DNA from: Streptomyces cyaneogriseus subsp. noncyanogenus
Lineage (GTDB): Bacteria > Actinomycetota > Actinomycetes > Streptomycetales > Streptomycetaceae
Direction: 5' to 3'
DNA: 64,000 nt
NCBI RefSeq assembly: GCF_000931445.1
Contig: NZ_CP010849.1
Span: forward strand, 1,550,001 to 1,614,000
This document shows, piece after piece, positions 17,299 to 26,818 of this stretch. The notes under the pieces were generated by a model. It was not told the origin of the DNA, did not search any database, and saw nothing but the letters and a program-made list of their open reading frames with translations. Numbering within the stretch: the first letter of the stretch is position 1; each line of letters begins with the position of its first letter. Both the position numbers and the translations under genes were made by a program.

Positions 17299-18996
17299 TC
17301 AGTCCTCCGGGAGCTCGACCGGCGCGATCTCGTCGTACACGTCGCCGGGGCCGGGGTTGGACGGGTCCGTCTCGCCGCCGAAGTGGTGCATGACGCCCCA
17401 GACCGCGTTCAGCGCGGTCTGGACGGCGCCCTCGGCCCAGCCGGCCGTCCAGGAGATGTCGTCGCCGGCGAGGAAGATGCCCCGCTTGTCCTCGGGCAGC
17501 CGGTCCTGCATGAAGTGGGTGAACAGACGGCGCTGGTAGCGGTAGTGGCCGGGCAGGTTGGCCTTGAACGCGCCCATGAAGTAGGGCTCGTTCTCCCAGG
17601 AGACGGTCACCGGGTTGCCGATGATGTGCTTCCTGATGTCGACCTTGGGGTAGATCTCGCCGAGCGACTTCAGCATGACCTCCATCCGCTCGTTCGCGGA
17701 GAGCGGCAGCCACTTCAGGCTGTCGTCGCACCAGGTGTACGACAGGCAGATCACGGCCGGCTTGTCGGGGCCGTCGTCGAGCAGATAGGTGCCGCGGGTC
17801 ATGCGGTCGGTGAGCGTCATCGACATGACGTCCCGGCCGGTCTCCTCGTCCTTGTCCAGCCAGAAGGGGCGGTCCACCGGCACGAAGAGCTTGGAGCTCT
17901 CCATGTAGTGGGTCCGCTCGATGGCCGTCCAGTGGTCGATCGGGAAGAGCGAGTCGTCGCAGGCGATCTTCGACAGCAGCATCCAGGACTGGGCGGTGAA
18001 GATCGCCGCCCGGTAGGTGCGGATGTCGCCGTTCGCGTCCGTCACCGTGATGCGGTTGCCCGCGGTGCGGTGCAGCCGGGTCACGGCCGGGCGGGGCTCG
18101 CCGTCCACGTGCAGGGACTTCAGGGAGGTCCCGTACGGCCAGTGGACGATCTTCTCCGGCTCGCGCTCCCACAGCCGCAGCGGCAGTTGCTGGGAGCCGC
18201 CGACGATGCCGCGGTGGTGGTCGTCGGCCTCGGTGTAGACGACCCGCAGGATCTCCAGGATGGAGTTGGGGAAGTCGGTGTCCCAGCCGCCGGTGCCGAA
18301 GCCGACCTGGCCGAAGATCTCCCGGTGCCGGAAGGACTTGAACGCCTCCGACTCGCAGAGGAAGCCGTAGAAGGTCTGGTTGTCGAGCTTCTCGACGAGC
18401 CGGGACCAGATCTCCCGGATGCGCGGCACGTCCCGCTCGCGCAGGGCGCGGTTCATGTCGGAGAAGTCCGCGCCCTCCTCCAGGCACCTGTTCCAGGCGT
18501 CGGCCACGTCCCGGTAGACCTGCGGCAGGTCGTCGAGGGTCTCGGCGTAGTGGGACTCGCCCTTGAGGTCGACGACGGTCGACGGGGTCGCCTCGGCGAG
18601 GGGGTTCGGGAAGGGGCGCGTCTCCAGGCCCACCAGATCGATGTAGTGCTGGAGGGCCGTGGAGGACGGCGGGAAGCGCATCGCGCCCATCTCGGCGGTG
18701 AGCGACGGGTCGCAGCCCTCGAAGCCGACGGTGCGCAGCCGTCCGCCGATCTGGTCGGCCTCGTAGACGACGGGCTTGAGCCCCATCTTCATCAGCTCGT
18801 AGGCGGCGACGATGCCGGACAGGCCGCCGCCGATGACGGCGACCTCGGTGCCGTGCTCGGTGGCCGGGACCTGCCCGAGGCCCGCCGGGTGGGCGAGGAA
18901 GTCGTCGTAGGCGTAGGGGAAGTCCGGGCCGAACATGGTGATCGGCGGCTGCTGCTCGTCGGTGTGCTCGACGGCGTTGGGCACCGTGGATGTCAT
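17299..18996 (-). CDS. davB: Flavin L-amino acid 2-monooxygenase, DavB (lysine 2-monooxygenase)-like
   Basis: 565 residues. The FAD Rossmann motif VAVIGGGLSGIVAAYELMK (residues 52-70), the GGRLRT motif and a C-terminal GIFLAGDDISWTAGWAEGAV FAD segment place it in the flavin monoamine oxidase family. Long stretches, such as GPDFPYAYDDFLAHPAGLG and FGQVGFGTGGWDTDFPNS, match Pseudomonas lysine 2-monooxygenase as I remember it. DavB converts lysine to 5-aminovaleramide with O2, releasing CO2. A neighbouring DavA-like amidase, a cationic amino acid permease and an Lrp regulator support lysine, though another L-amino acid is possible. AAGGAG precedes the ATG. Confidence 0.82.
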   Translation of the reverse strand: MTSTVPNAVEHTDEQQPPITMFGPDFPYAYDDFLAHPAGLGQVPATEHGTEVAVIGGGLSGIVAAYELMKMGLKPVVYEADQIGGRLRTVGFEGCDPSLTAEMGAMRFPPSSTALQHYIDLVGLETRPFPNPLAEATPSTVVDLKGESHYAETLDDLPQVYRDVADAWNRCLEEGADFSDMNRALRERDVPRIREIWSRLVEKLDNQTFYGFLCESEAFKSFRHREIFGQVGFGTGGWDTDFPNSILEILRVVYTEADDHHRGIVGGSQQLPLRLWEREPEKIVHWPYGTSLKSLHVDGEPRPAVTRLHRTAGNRITVTDANGDIRTYRAAIFTAQSWMLLSKIACDDSLFPIDHWTAIERTHYMESSKLFVPVDRPFWLDKDEETGRDVMSMTLTDRMTRGTYLLDDGPDKPAVICLSYTWCDDSLKWLPLSANERMEVMLKSLGEIYPKVDIRKHIIGNPVTVSWENEPYFMGAFKANLPGHYRYQRRLFTHFMQDRLPEDKRGIFLAGDDISWTAGWAEGAVQTALNAVWGVMHHFGGETDPSNPGPGDVYDEIAPVELPED

Positions 18997-19093
18997 GGGG
19001 TACGGACTCCTTGCGCGGAAAGCTGAGGGGGGAATGCTGAGGGGAGATCGCCGGGGAGGGACGTCCGGGGGCGAGGCCGCCGGGAGGTCCGGT

Positions 19094-19882
19094 TCAGGTG
19101 AGGGAGCCGTACAGGCCCGGGCGGCGGTCCCGGAGATAGGGATTGGCCTCGCGGGAGGCGGCGAGGACGGCCGGGTCGGCGTCGGCGACGACCAGTTCCT
19201 CGGCGGCCCCGGCCCGGGCGCGGGCGGCCCCGTCCGGCCCGGCGAGCACGGACAGCCCGACGAAGTCGAACTCGCCTTCCCGGCCGACCCGGTTGACGTA
19301 CGCCACATACATCTGATTCTCGAAGGCCCGCACCGGTACCAGCGACTCGGCGACGAACTGGAACGGGTGCATCTGCGCGGTCGGCACCAGCAGCAGGTCG
19401 GTACCGGCCAGGGCGTGGGCGCGGACGTTCTCCGGGAACTCCACGTCGTAGCAGATCATCAGGCCGACGGTCAGACCGCCCAGCTCGGCCTGGACGACCG
19501 GCTGGTCGCCGGGGGTGAAGTGGTCGCGCTCGAAGCAGCCGAAGAGGTGGGTCTTGCGGTAGTTGGCCAGGCGGGTGCCGTCGGCGGAGATCAGCTGGAC
19601 CGCGTTGTAGACGGTCTCGCCGGCCCGCTCGGGGTAGCCGTAGGCGATGGCCAGTCCGTGACGGCCGGCGATCTCCGCGACCGCGTCGGCGGCGTCGCCG
19701 TCGGCGGGCTCGGCGAGCCGGGCTATGTCGTCGCCGATCGCGTACCCGGTCAGGAACATCTCCGAGGTGGCGAGCAGCCCGGCGCCCGAGGCGGCGGCCC
19801 GGCCCGCGGCCTCGTCGAGGACCTTGAGGTTCTCGACGGTGGAGCCGGGACGGCCGGAGCTCTGGAGCAGGGCGGTGCGCAT
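19094..19882 (-). CDS. davA: Carbon-nitrogen hydrolase, DavA (5-aminopentanamidase)-like
   Basis: 262 residues of the nitrilase superfamily, with the full triad: Glu41 (ATSEMFLTGY), Lys110 (ANYRKTHLFG) and Cys144 (LMICYDVEFPE). The length is that of DavA. In the delta-aminovalerate pathway it hydrolyses the 5-aminovaleramide made by DavB to 5-aminovalerate and ammonia. It lies 97 bases upstream of davB on the same strand. GAGGAA precedes the ATG at about seven bases. The next pathway enzymes (transaminase, semialdehyde dehydrogenase) are not in the window. Confidence 0.82.
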   Translation of the reverse strand: MRTALLQSSGRPGSTVENLKVLDEAAGRAAASGAGLLATSEMFLTGYAIGDDIARLAEPADGDAADAVAEIAGRHGLAIAYGYPERAGETVYNAVQLISADGTRLANYRKTHLFGCFERDHFTPGDQPVVQAELGGLTVGLMICYDVEFPENVRAHALAGTDLLLVPTAQMHPFQFVAESLVPVRAFENQMYVAYVNRVGREGEFDFVGLSVLAGPDGAARARAGAAEELVVADADPAVLAASREANPYLRDRRPGLYGSLT

Positions 19883-19926
19883 GGGTGTTCCTCACCAGGT
19901 GGGCGGGGGGGTCGGGGGCCAGATAG

Positions 19927-19956
19927 ACGGTACGGTCGGCGGGTTCGGCCGGACAA
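19927..19956 (-). promoter_or_regulatory. Candidate davA promoter
   Basis: On the minus strand, TTGTCC (19951-19956) and TACCGT (19927-19932) are separated by 18 bases and end 44 bases before the davA start. The CGTTGC boxes lie directly upstream of the -35 element, as expected for an activator. Confidence 0.45.
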
Positions 19957-19964
19957 GGAGCAGC

Positions 19965-20024
19965 CGTTGCACGCCGACGAGCGGTTCGTTGCGTCCGCCG
20001 GCGGGTGGGCGGTGATTCGTTGCG
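19965..20024. repeat. Three CGTTGC boxes upstream of davA
   Basis: CGTTGC occurs in the same orientation at 19965, 19987 and 20018 (the latter two extended to TTCGTTGCG). The offsets of 22 and 31 bases are close to two and three helical turns, so all boxes would face the same side of the DNA. The same box occurs four times upstream of the permease-lrp unit. This is a candidate binding array for the AsnC/Lrp regulator. The rest of the gap (20025-20320) is very GC-rich and shows no gene. Confidence 0.55.
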
Positions 20025-20320
20025 CGGCCGCGGCCGGGGCCCGGCCGGACCCCGCTCGGGTGCGGGGCGCGGGGGGCGGGCCGCGGCGGGCGGCGCCGGC
20101 GGCGGGCGCCGCGGGGAGCCCCGGCAGGAGACCGGTGGCGGGCGTCGCACGGCGAGTGGGACTCGGGGTGTTCCCCCCCAGGGAGCAGGGCGGTACGGAC
20201 AGGCGCGGGCGCGGTGTCCGGGACGGCGGCCCCCGGAAGAACGGCGTGGCGGTGGGCTCACCGCCGCCGGGTCACGGCTTCGGTGCCGCAGCGGCCGGGC
20301 GGGGAGCCGCGGCGGGCCGG

Positions 20321-20353
20321 GCGGACCGCCCGGGTTGGGGCGGACCGCCCGGG
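20321..20353 (-). terminator. Repeated hairpin sequence after the lrp gene
   Basis: A 14-base sequence, GCGGACCGCCCGGG, is directly repeated at 20321 and 20340, just past the lrp stop. Each copy can fold through GGGCGG/CCGCCC pairing. It probably works as a terminator. Confidence 0.4.
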
Positions 20354-20357
20354 CGGG

Positions 20358-20810
20358 TCACGCGGGCGACCCCGACGAGTAGCGGCGCAGCAGCGGTGAG
20401 AGCACCAGCACGGACTTGGTCCGCTCCACGAAGGGCTCCCCGGCGATCCGTTCCAGGACCCGTTCGAAGTGGCGCATGTCGGAGGCGAAGACCTGGGCGA
20501 TCGCGTCCGCGTCCCCGGTGACGGTGGAGGCGGCCACGACCTCCTGGTAGCGCTCCAGGCCCCGCTGGATGGTCTCCGGCGAGGTGTTGCGGCGGCAGTA
20601 GATCTCGACGAACCCCTCGGTCTCCCAGCCGAGGGCGGAGGGGTCGACCCGGACGGTGAATCCGGTGATGGCGCCGGTGGCGCGCAGCCGGTCCACGCGC
20701 CGTTTGACGGCGGGCGCGGAGAGTCCGACCAGGTGCCCGATGTCCGCGTAGGAGCGGCGGGCGTCCTCGGCGAGGGCGTGCACGATGCGTTCGTCGAGAT
20801 CGTTCAGCAC
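20358..20810 (-). CDS. AsnC/Lrp-family transcriptional regulator
   Basis: 150 residues: a winged HTH (about 1-50: DERIVHALAEDARRSYADIG, then LSAPAVKRRVDRLRATGAI) and a C-terminal RAM effector domain (about 65-145, with EVVAASTVTGDADAIAQVFA). RAM domains bind amino acids at oligomer interfaces. It starts with GTG 10 bases after the permease stop, so the two are one operon. With a cationic amino acid permease in the same operon and davAB downstream, it most likely senses lysine or a degradation product (inference). Confidence 0.92.
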   Translation of the reverse strand: MLNDLDERIVHALAEDARRSYADIGHLVGLSAPAVKRRVDRLRATGAITGFTVRVDPSALGWETEGFVEIYCRRNTSPETIQRGLERYQEVVAASTVTGDADAIAQVFASDMRHFERVLERIAGEPFVERTKSVLVLSPLLRRYSSGSPA

Positions 20811-20820
20811 TGCGGGTGGT

Positions 20821-22290
20821 TCACTTCACTTCTGATGGTGCGAGTCGGGAGCGGCGGTAGCCGTATACGAAGTAGAACACGAGCCCGATGGCCATCCAGA
20901 CACCGAAGACGACCCAGGTGACGGTGGACAGGCTGCCCATCATCCACACGCAGAAGGCGAAGCCGAGCGCCGGCAGCACCGGGGAGAGCGGCACGCGGAA
21001 GGTGCGGGGCATCTCCGGACGGGTCCGGCGCAGCACCACGACGGCCACGTTGACCAGGGCGAACGCGAACAGGGTGCCGATGCTGGTGGCGTCGGCGAGC
21101 TGGCCGAGCGGGATGGCGGCGGCCAGGACGCCGCAGAAGAGGGAGACGATCAGGGTGTTGGCGCGCGGGGCGCCGGTCTTCGGGTGGACCCGGGAGAACA
21201 CCTTGGGCACCAGCCCGTCGCGGGACATGGCGAACAGCACGCGGGTCTGGCCGTACAGCACGGTCAGGACGACGCTGGCGATGGCCACGACGGCGCAGAA
21301 GGCGAGCAGGGTGCCCCAGAAGGTCTGCCCGGTCACCTCGTTCATGATCTGGGCGAGCGCGGCCTCGGTGCCGTCGAACCGCTGCCAGGGCTTGGCGCCG
21401 ATGGCGACGGCGGCGACGAGGACGTACAGCGCCGTCACGATGACCAGCGACAGCATGATGGCGCGGGGCAGGTCGCGCTGGGCGTTCTTGGCCTCCTCAC
21501 CGGCGGTGGAGGCGGCGTCGAAGCCGATGTACGAGAAGAAGAGCGTCGCCCCGGCCGCGCTGACCCCGGCCATGCCGAGCGGCATGAAGTTCTCGTAGTT
21601 GCCCGAGCGGAAGCCGGTGAGTCCGATGGCGCAGAACAGCACCAGCGCGGCGATCTTCACCACGACCATGACGGTGTTGGCGCGGGCGGACTCGCGGGCG
21701 CCGCCCAGCAGGAAGGCCATCGCGAGCAGGACGACGATCAGCGCCGGCAGGTTGAAGACGCCGCCGTCGCCGGGCGGTGCGGACAGTGCCGCCGGGATGG
21801 TGACGCCGATCGTCCCGTCGAGCATCTCGTTGAGGTACTCGCCCCAGCCGACCGCGACCGCGGCGACCGACACGCCGTACTCCAGGACCAGGCACCAGCC
21901 GCAGATCCAGGCCACCAGCTCGCCCATCGTTGCGTACGCGTACGAGTACGAGGACCCGGCGACGGGGATGCTGCCCGCCAGTTCGGCGTAGGACAGGGCC
22001 GAGAAGAGCGCCGTGAAGCCGGCGATGACGAAGGAGAGGGTGACCGCGGGACCGGCCTTGGGGACGGCTTCCCCGAGGACGACGAAGATGCCGGTGCCCA
22101 GGGTGGCACCGATGCTGATCATGGTCAGCTGCCAGAGCCCGAGGGTGCGGCGCAGGGCGCCTCCCTCTCCTTGGCCGCCCTCCGCGACCAGGCGTTCCAC
22201 GGGCTTGCGACGCATCAGGCGCGCCGCGACCCCCGGGGAGGAGGAGGCGGTCGGAGAGGGTGGGGGCGGGGGTGCGCCTTGGTCGAGCAC
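20821..22290 (-). CDS. APC-superfamily permease, cationic amino acid transporter (CAT) type
   Basis: 489 residues with about 12-13 hydrophobic helices. The first-helix motif LTMISIGATLGTGIFVVLG and the stretches ALSYAELAGSIPVAGSSYSY and FFSYIGFDAASTAGEEAKN are those of the CAT branch of the APC superfamily, which imports lysine, arginine or ornithine. The start is GTG with AAAGGAG eight bases upstream. It heads a permease-lrp operon next to davA-davB, which makes lysine the likeliest substrate. Confidence 0.88.
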   Translation of the reverse strand: MLDQGAPPPPPSPTASSSPGVAARLMRRKPVERLVAEGGQGEGGALRRTLGLWQLTMISIGATLGTGIFVVLGEAVPKAGPAVTLSFVIAGFTALFSALSYAELAGSIPVAGSSYSYAYATMGELVAWICGWCLVLEYGVSVAAVAVGWGEYLNEMLDGTIGVTIPAALSAPPGDGGVFNLPALIVVLLAMAFLLGGARESARANTVMVVVKIAALVLFCAIGLTGFRSGNYENFMPLGMAGVSAAGATLFFSYIGFDAASTAGEEAKNAQRDLPRAIMLSLVIVTALYVLVAAVAIGAKPWQRFDGTEAALAQIMNEVTGQTFWGTLLAFCAVVAIASVVLTVLYGQTRVLFAMSRDGLVPKVFSRVHPKTGAPRANTLIVSLFCGVLAAAIPLGQLADATSIGTLFAFALVNVAVVVLRRTRPEMPRTFRVPLSPVLPALGFAFCVWMMGSLSTVTWVVFGVWMAIGLVFYFVYGYRRSRLAPSEVK

Positions 22291-22433
22291 GCGCTGACTC
22301 CTTTGTCGCTGCCGGTCTCATACGGCGGATGGGTGCTGGGGCGACGGGGACCGGCGGCGTCCCGGAGGCGGCCGGGACCCACCGAGCGGGGTCCCCGCCT
22401 CGCCACGTACAGCGCAGAACACTACGAGGGCGG

Positions 22434-22534
22434 CGTTGCCCCTGTAATGCAGCAACCTTGCGCGTCTCCGCACGATCGTTGCGTTCGCCGGGCCCGGGCG
22501 TGTCTTCGTTGCGCGGAGGGTGCCGACCGTTGCG
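22434..22534. repeat. Four CGTTGC boxes upstream of the permease-lrp operon
   Basis: CGTTGC starts at 22434, 22477, 22507 and 22528, the last three as CGTTGCG. The offsets 43, 30 and 21 bases approximate four, three and two helical turns. TTCGTTGCGCGG at 22505-22516 is identical over 12 bases to 20016-20027 upstream of davA. The boxes lie 144-244 bases before the permease start. Apart from these and the guaB1 terminator, I see no feature in the 22291-22735 gap. Confidence 0.55.
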
Positions 22535-22689
22535 CGCGGCCGCTGGTCAGCGCCGCTGCGGCGGCCCCGCGACCCCGCGCGGACCGGCCGCCTCCGCCGC
22601 GTCGGAACCGGTCCCGCCGGGCCTGCCGCGGGCGGGCTGAGGGCCGTGGGGAGAGCTCGCGGGCCCCGGCGGCCGGTCCGAAGACGCCG

Positions 22690-22717
22690 ACGGCCCCCGG
22701 CTGTCGCCGGGGGCCGT
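22690..22717 (-). terminator. Hairpin after guaB1
   Basis: ACGGCCCCCGGC and GCCGGGGGCCGT form a perfect 12-bp stem with loop TGTC, 18 bases beyond the guaB1 stop. Confidence 0.7.
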
Positions 22718-22735
22718 ACGGGGGGTGCGGTGCGG

Positions 22736-24220
<1,485 letters not shown>

Positions 24221-24345
24221 TCAGCCAGGGGGAAAGAGCACGTACTTCATTCTCCCATGAGGGCCGCCCCGCCAGGCCCCGGCGGAACATCCAGGCTGAC
24301 CGGCGGACCCCTTGGAGGAAGCTCCGAAAGGCCCGGGTCCGGGTG

Positions 24346-24660
24346 TCATCCCAGGGACACGAAGAGCCCCGCGGCGCGGTCGGTGGCCTCCGCGAAGACC
24401 TCCTCGGCGACCTCCCACTCCTCCGGCCGCGCCCGCGCGTACTCCCCCCAGCCCCGTACGACGATCAGCAGCCCCCGCTCCTCGGCGTGCTCGGGCCACA
24501 GCGAGTGGTCGGCCAGGACGTCGGCGAGGGCGTCCCAGTTGCGGCCGAACCACTCGGGCAGGTCCAGGGCCCGGGCGCAGCGGTCCATGAGCCCCGCCTT
24601 GTCGGTGACCCCGTCGAGGTCGATCGTGACCACGGTCCGGCCCGCCGGGTCTTGCGTCAT
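24346..24660 (-). CDS. Barstar family protein (ribonuclease inhibitor fold)
   Basis: 104 residues. VVTIDLDGVTDKAGLMDRCA, LPEWFGRNWDALADVLADH and RGLLIVVRGWGEYA form the barstar core, including the acidic helix region that plugs the active site of barnase-type RNases. Intracellular barstar-like proteins protect against a cognate or foreign RNase. No complete barnase gene is adjacent. The ATG overlaps the stop of a short in-phase reading frame by ATGA (see finding). The first two codons follow a weak ribosome site. Confidence 0.85.
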   Translation of the reverse strand: MTQDPAGRTVVTIDLDGVTDKAGLMDRCARALDLPEWFGRNWDALADVLADHSLWPEHAEERGLLIVVRGWGEYARARPEEWEVAEEVFAEATDRAAGLFVSLG

Positions 24661-24815
24661 CTCAGTACCGCCCTGAAGGAGTCGAAGGGATCGTCGGTGC
24701 AGTCGCTGTAGCCGCTGCGTCCCGCCGGAGGGCGGGCGGACGGAGCGGCGCCCGCGCGGCGCACCGCGGCACCAGGCCGCCGATGCGCCACGGGCCGCCC
24801 CGCCACGGCCTTCCG

Positions 24816-25835
24816 TCACGCCCCGTCCGGGTCGGCCCGGTTGAGCGCCGGGCGCGGCGTCGGCCCGGCCGTCATCAGGTAGTCCGCGGCCGAGGTGTCC
24901 GTCACCAGGCTGGTGACCAGCCCGGAGCGCAGCACCGCGTCGATGGCGGCCGCCTTGCGCTGCCCGCCCGCGATCGCGACCACCTCCGGGATACGGCGGA
25001 GCTGGTCGGCCTTGACCGTGATGCACCGCTCCCCCAGGTCCCGCCCGACCCGGCGTCCCTCGGTGTCGAAGAGGTGCGCGGACATCTCGGCGGCGACACC
25101 GAGCGAGGCGTAGTGCGCGCGCTCCTCGTCGCTGAGCATGTCGTGCACCGTCGAGATGCCGGGCTCCCAGGAGCCGATGGAGACGCAGGCGACCGTGACC
25201 TTGTCGAAGTACTCGAAGGCCCGGGCGATCCCGGTCTGGTGGCGCAGCGCCTGCGCGGTGGCCACGTCCGGCAGCAGCATCGGCGCGTAGATGGGGTGGG
25301 CGTCGCCGCCCGACACCTGGGCCGCCCGGCGCACCGCCTCCACCGAGCCGCGCTCGGCGGTCCCGGCGTCGTACACGCCCGTGAGCTGCACCACCGTGCA
25401 CGGCGGCAGCCGGTCGAGCGCCGCCGCCATGTGGATGGTGGACCGGCCCCAGGCCAGCCCCAGCACATCGCCCTCGTTGACGAGTTCGCCGAGCAGGTCG
25501 GCGGCGACTTCGCCGAGGTTCTCCGGGTCGGGCGTCTCCTCGGCGTCGGCCGGGGACTCCACCACGACGGCGTGCCGGAGCCCGTAGCGGGCGCGGAGCG
25601 CGTCCGAGCGCTCCGCGTCCAGCTCGGCCGGCACGCGGATCTCGATGCGTACGAGGTCCCGTTCGAGGGCGGTCTCCAGGACCCGGGCCACCTTGAAGCG
25701 GCTGACGCCGAACTCCTCGGCGATCTGGATCTTGGATTTGCCCTCGAGGTAGAAGCGGCGGGCCATGGCCGCCGCCTGCACCAGCTCAGCGGGTCCCATC
25801 CGCATGGCTGACCGGCCCGCCGACATACCCGACAC
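24816..25835 (-). CDS. SorC/DeoR-type sugar-binding transcriptional regulator
   Basis: 339 residues: an HTH near residues 33-55 (SKIQIAEEFGVSRFKVARVLE) and a SorC-type sugar-phosphate-binding domain (about 75-325: LGLAWGRSTIHMAAAL, VVQLTGVYDAGT, VACVSIGSWEPGIST). I chose the GTG at 25833-25835, because GAGGAG (25842-25847) lies six bases upstream. A GTG eight codons earlier has no ribosome site. The effector is probably a sugar phosphate; the adjacent rpe (pentose phosphate) is suggestive but separately spaced. Confidence 0.88.
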   Translation of the reverse strand: MSGMSAGRSAMRMGPAELVQAAAMARRFYLEGKSKIQIAEEFGVSRFKVARVLETALERDLVRIEIRVPAELDAERSDALRARYGLRHAVVVESPADAEETPDPENLGEVAADLLGELVNEGDVLGLAWGRSTIHMAAALDRLPPCTVVQLTGVYDAGTAERGSVEAVRRAAQVSGGDAHPIYAPMLLPDVATAQALRHQTGIARAFEYFDKVTVACVSIGSWEPGISTVHDMLSDEERAHYASLGVAAEMSAHLFDTEGRRVGRDLGERCITVKADQLRRIPEVVAIAGGQRKAAAIDAVLRSGLVTSLVTDTSAADYLMTAGPTPRPALNRADPDGA

Positions 25836-25937
25836 GGCGATCTCCTCACTGCTGTTCACACTCTGGATTCGCCGTTCATCCTTGCAGATCCGGCGCGGTT
25901 GATCAGCCCTGCTGGCAGCCGTTCACGTTCTGGTCTC

Positions 25938-26624
25938 TCAGTGGCCGCACGCCCAGGACGCCCGGGCGGCCGCCGCCTCGGCCTGTGTGCGCAGTGCACG
26001 TACCGCCTCGGCCGGGTCGGAGGCCCCGTAGACGGCGGAGCCGGCGACGAAGACATCGGCGCCCGCGTCGGCGCACCGCTCGATCGTGGAGGCCGAGACA
26101 CCCCCGTCGACCTGGAGCCACAGCTCCAGACCGTGCTTGTCGATGAGCTGACGGGTGCGCCGGATCTTGGGCAGCATGATGTCGAGGAACGCCTGCCCGC
26201 CGAAGCCCGGCTCGACCGTCATGATCAGCAGCATGTCCAGCTCGGGGAGCAGGTCCTCGTACGGTTCGATCGGTGTGGCCGGCTTGAGCGCCATGGAGGC
26301 GCGGGCGCCCTTGGCCCGGATCTCCCGGGCCAGCCGCACCGGAGCCGCAGCGGCCTCGACGTGGAAGGTGACGGAACCGGCGCCCGCCTCCACGTACTGG
26401 GGCGCCCACCGGTCCGGGGCCTCGATCATCAGGTGGCAGTCCAGCGGGGTGTCCGTCGCGCGGGACAGGGACTCCACGACCGGCACGCCGAGCGTGAGGT
26501 TGGGCACGAAGTGGTTGTCCATCACGTCGACGTGGAGCCAGTCGGCTCCCTCGACCGCCTTGGCCTCGTCCGCGAGGCGGGCGAAGTCGGCGGACAGGAT
26601 GCTGGGGTTGATCTGCACGGCCAT
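25938..26624 (-). CDS. rpe: Ribulose-phosphate 3-epimerase
   Basis: 228 residues of the TIM-barrel RPE family: [15 protein letters not shown], the metal-binding [34 protein letters not shown] and the phosphate-binding [10 protein letters not shown]. It interconverts ribulose-5-phosphate and xylulose-5-phosphate in the pentose phosphate pathway. It lies downstream of rsmB on the same strand, with a hairpin between them. The C terminus, [16 protein letters not shown], extends a little beyond the conserved domain. Confidence 0.96.
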   Translation of the reverse strand: MAVQINPSILSADFARLADEAKAVEGADWLHVDVMDNHFVPNLTLGVPVVESLSRATDTPLDCHLMIEAPDRWAPQYVEAGAGSVTFHVEAAAAPVRLAREIRAKGARASMALKPATPIEPYEDLLPELDMLLIMTVEPGFGGQAFLDIMLPKIRRTRQLIDKHGLELWLQVDGGVSASTIERCADAGADVFVAGSAVYGASDPAEAVRALRTQAEAAAARASWACGH

Positions 26625-26790
26625 GCCCCAAGCCTGCCATGCCCGGCCGCGAAGGGTCGCGCCGGTCCACATACGGCCGGCGCCTCCCTCGCCGGCGCCC
26701 GCGCGAAGGGGGCGCGGGCCACCAGACGGCTCGCGCCCGGGACGGCCACGGCGGGGCCGCCGCCCGCCCGCCCGGCGCGGGTCCCCGCCG

Positions 26791-26809
26791 GGCCCCCGTC
26801 CACGGGGCC
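26791..26809 (-). terminator. Hairpin after rsmB
   Basis: GGCCCC and GGGGCC form a six-base-pair stem with a seven-base loop, 10 bases beyond the rsmB stop, inside a very GC-rich spacer. Confidence 0.4.
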
Positions 26810-26818
26810 GGGCGGGCG

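Noticed and set aside
19883..20357. A missing gene in the 475-base gap between lrp and davA
   Set aside because: Open frames here lack a ribosome site and have arbitrary composition. The gap is better explained by the davA promoter, the CGTTGC boxes and the repeat behind lrp.
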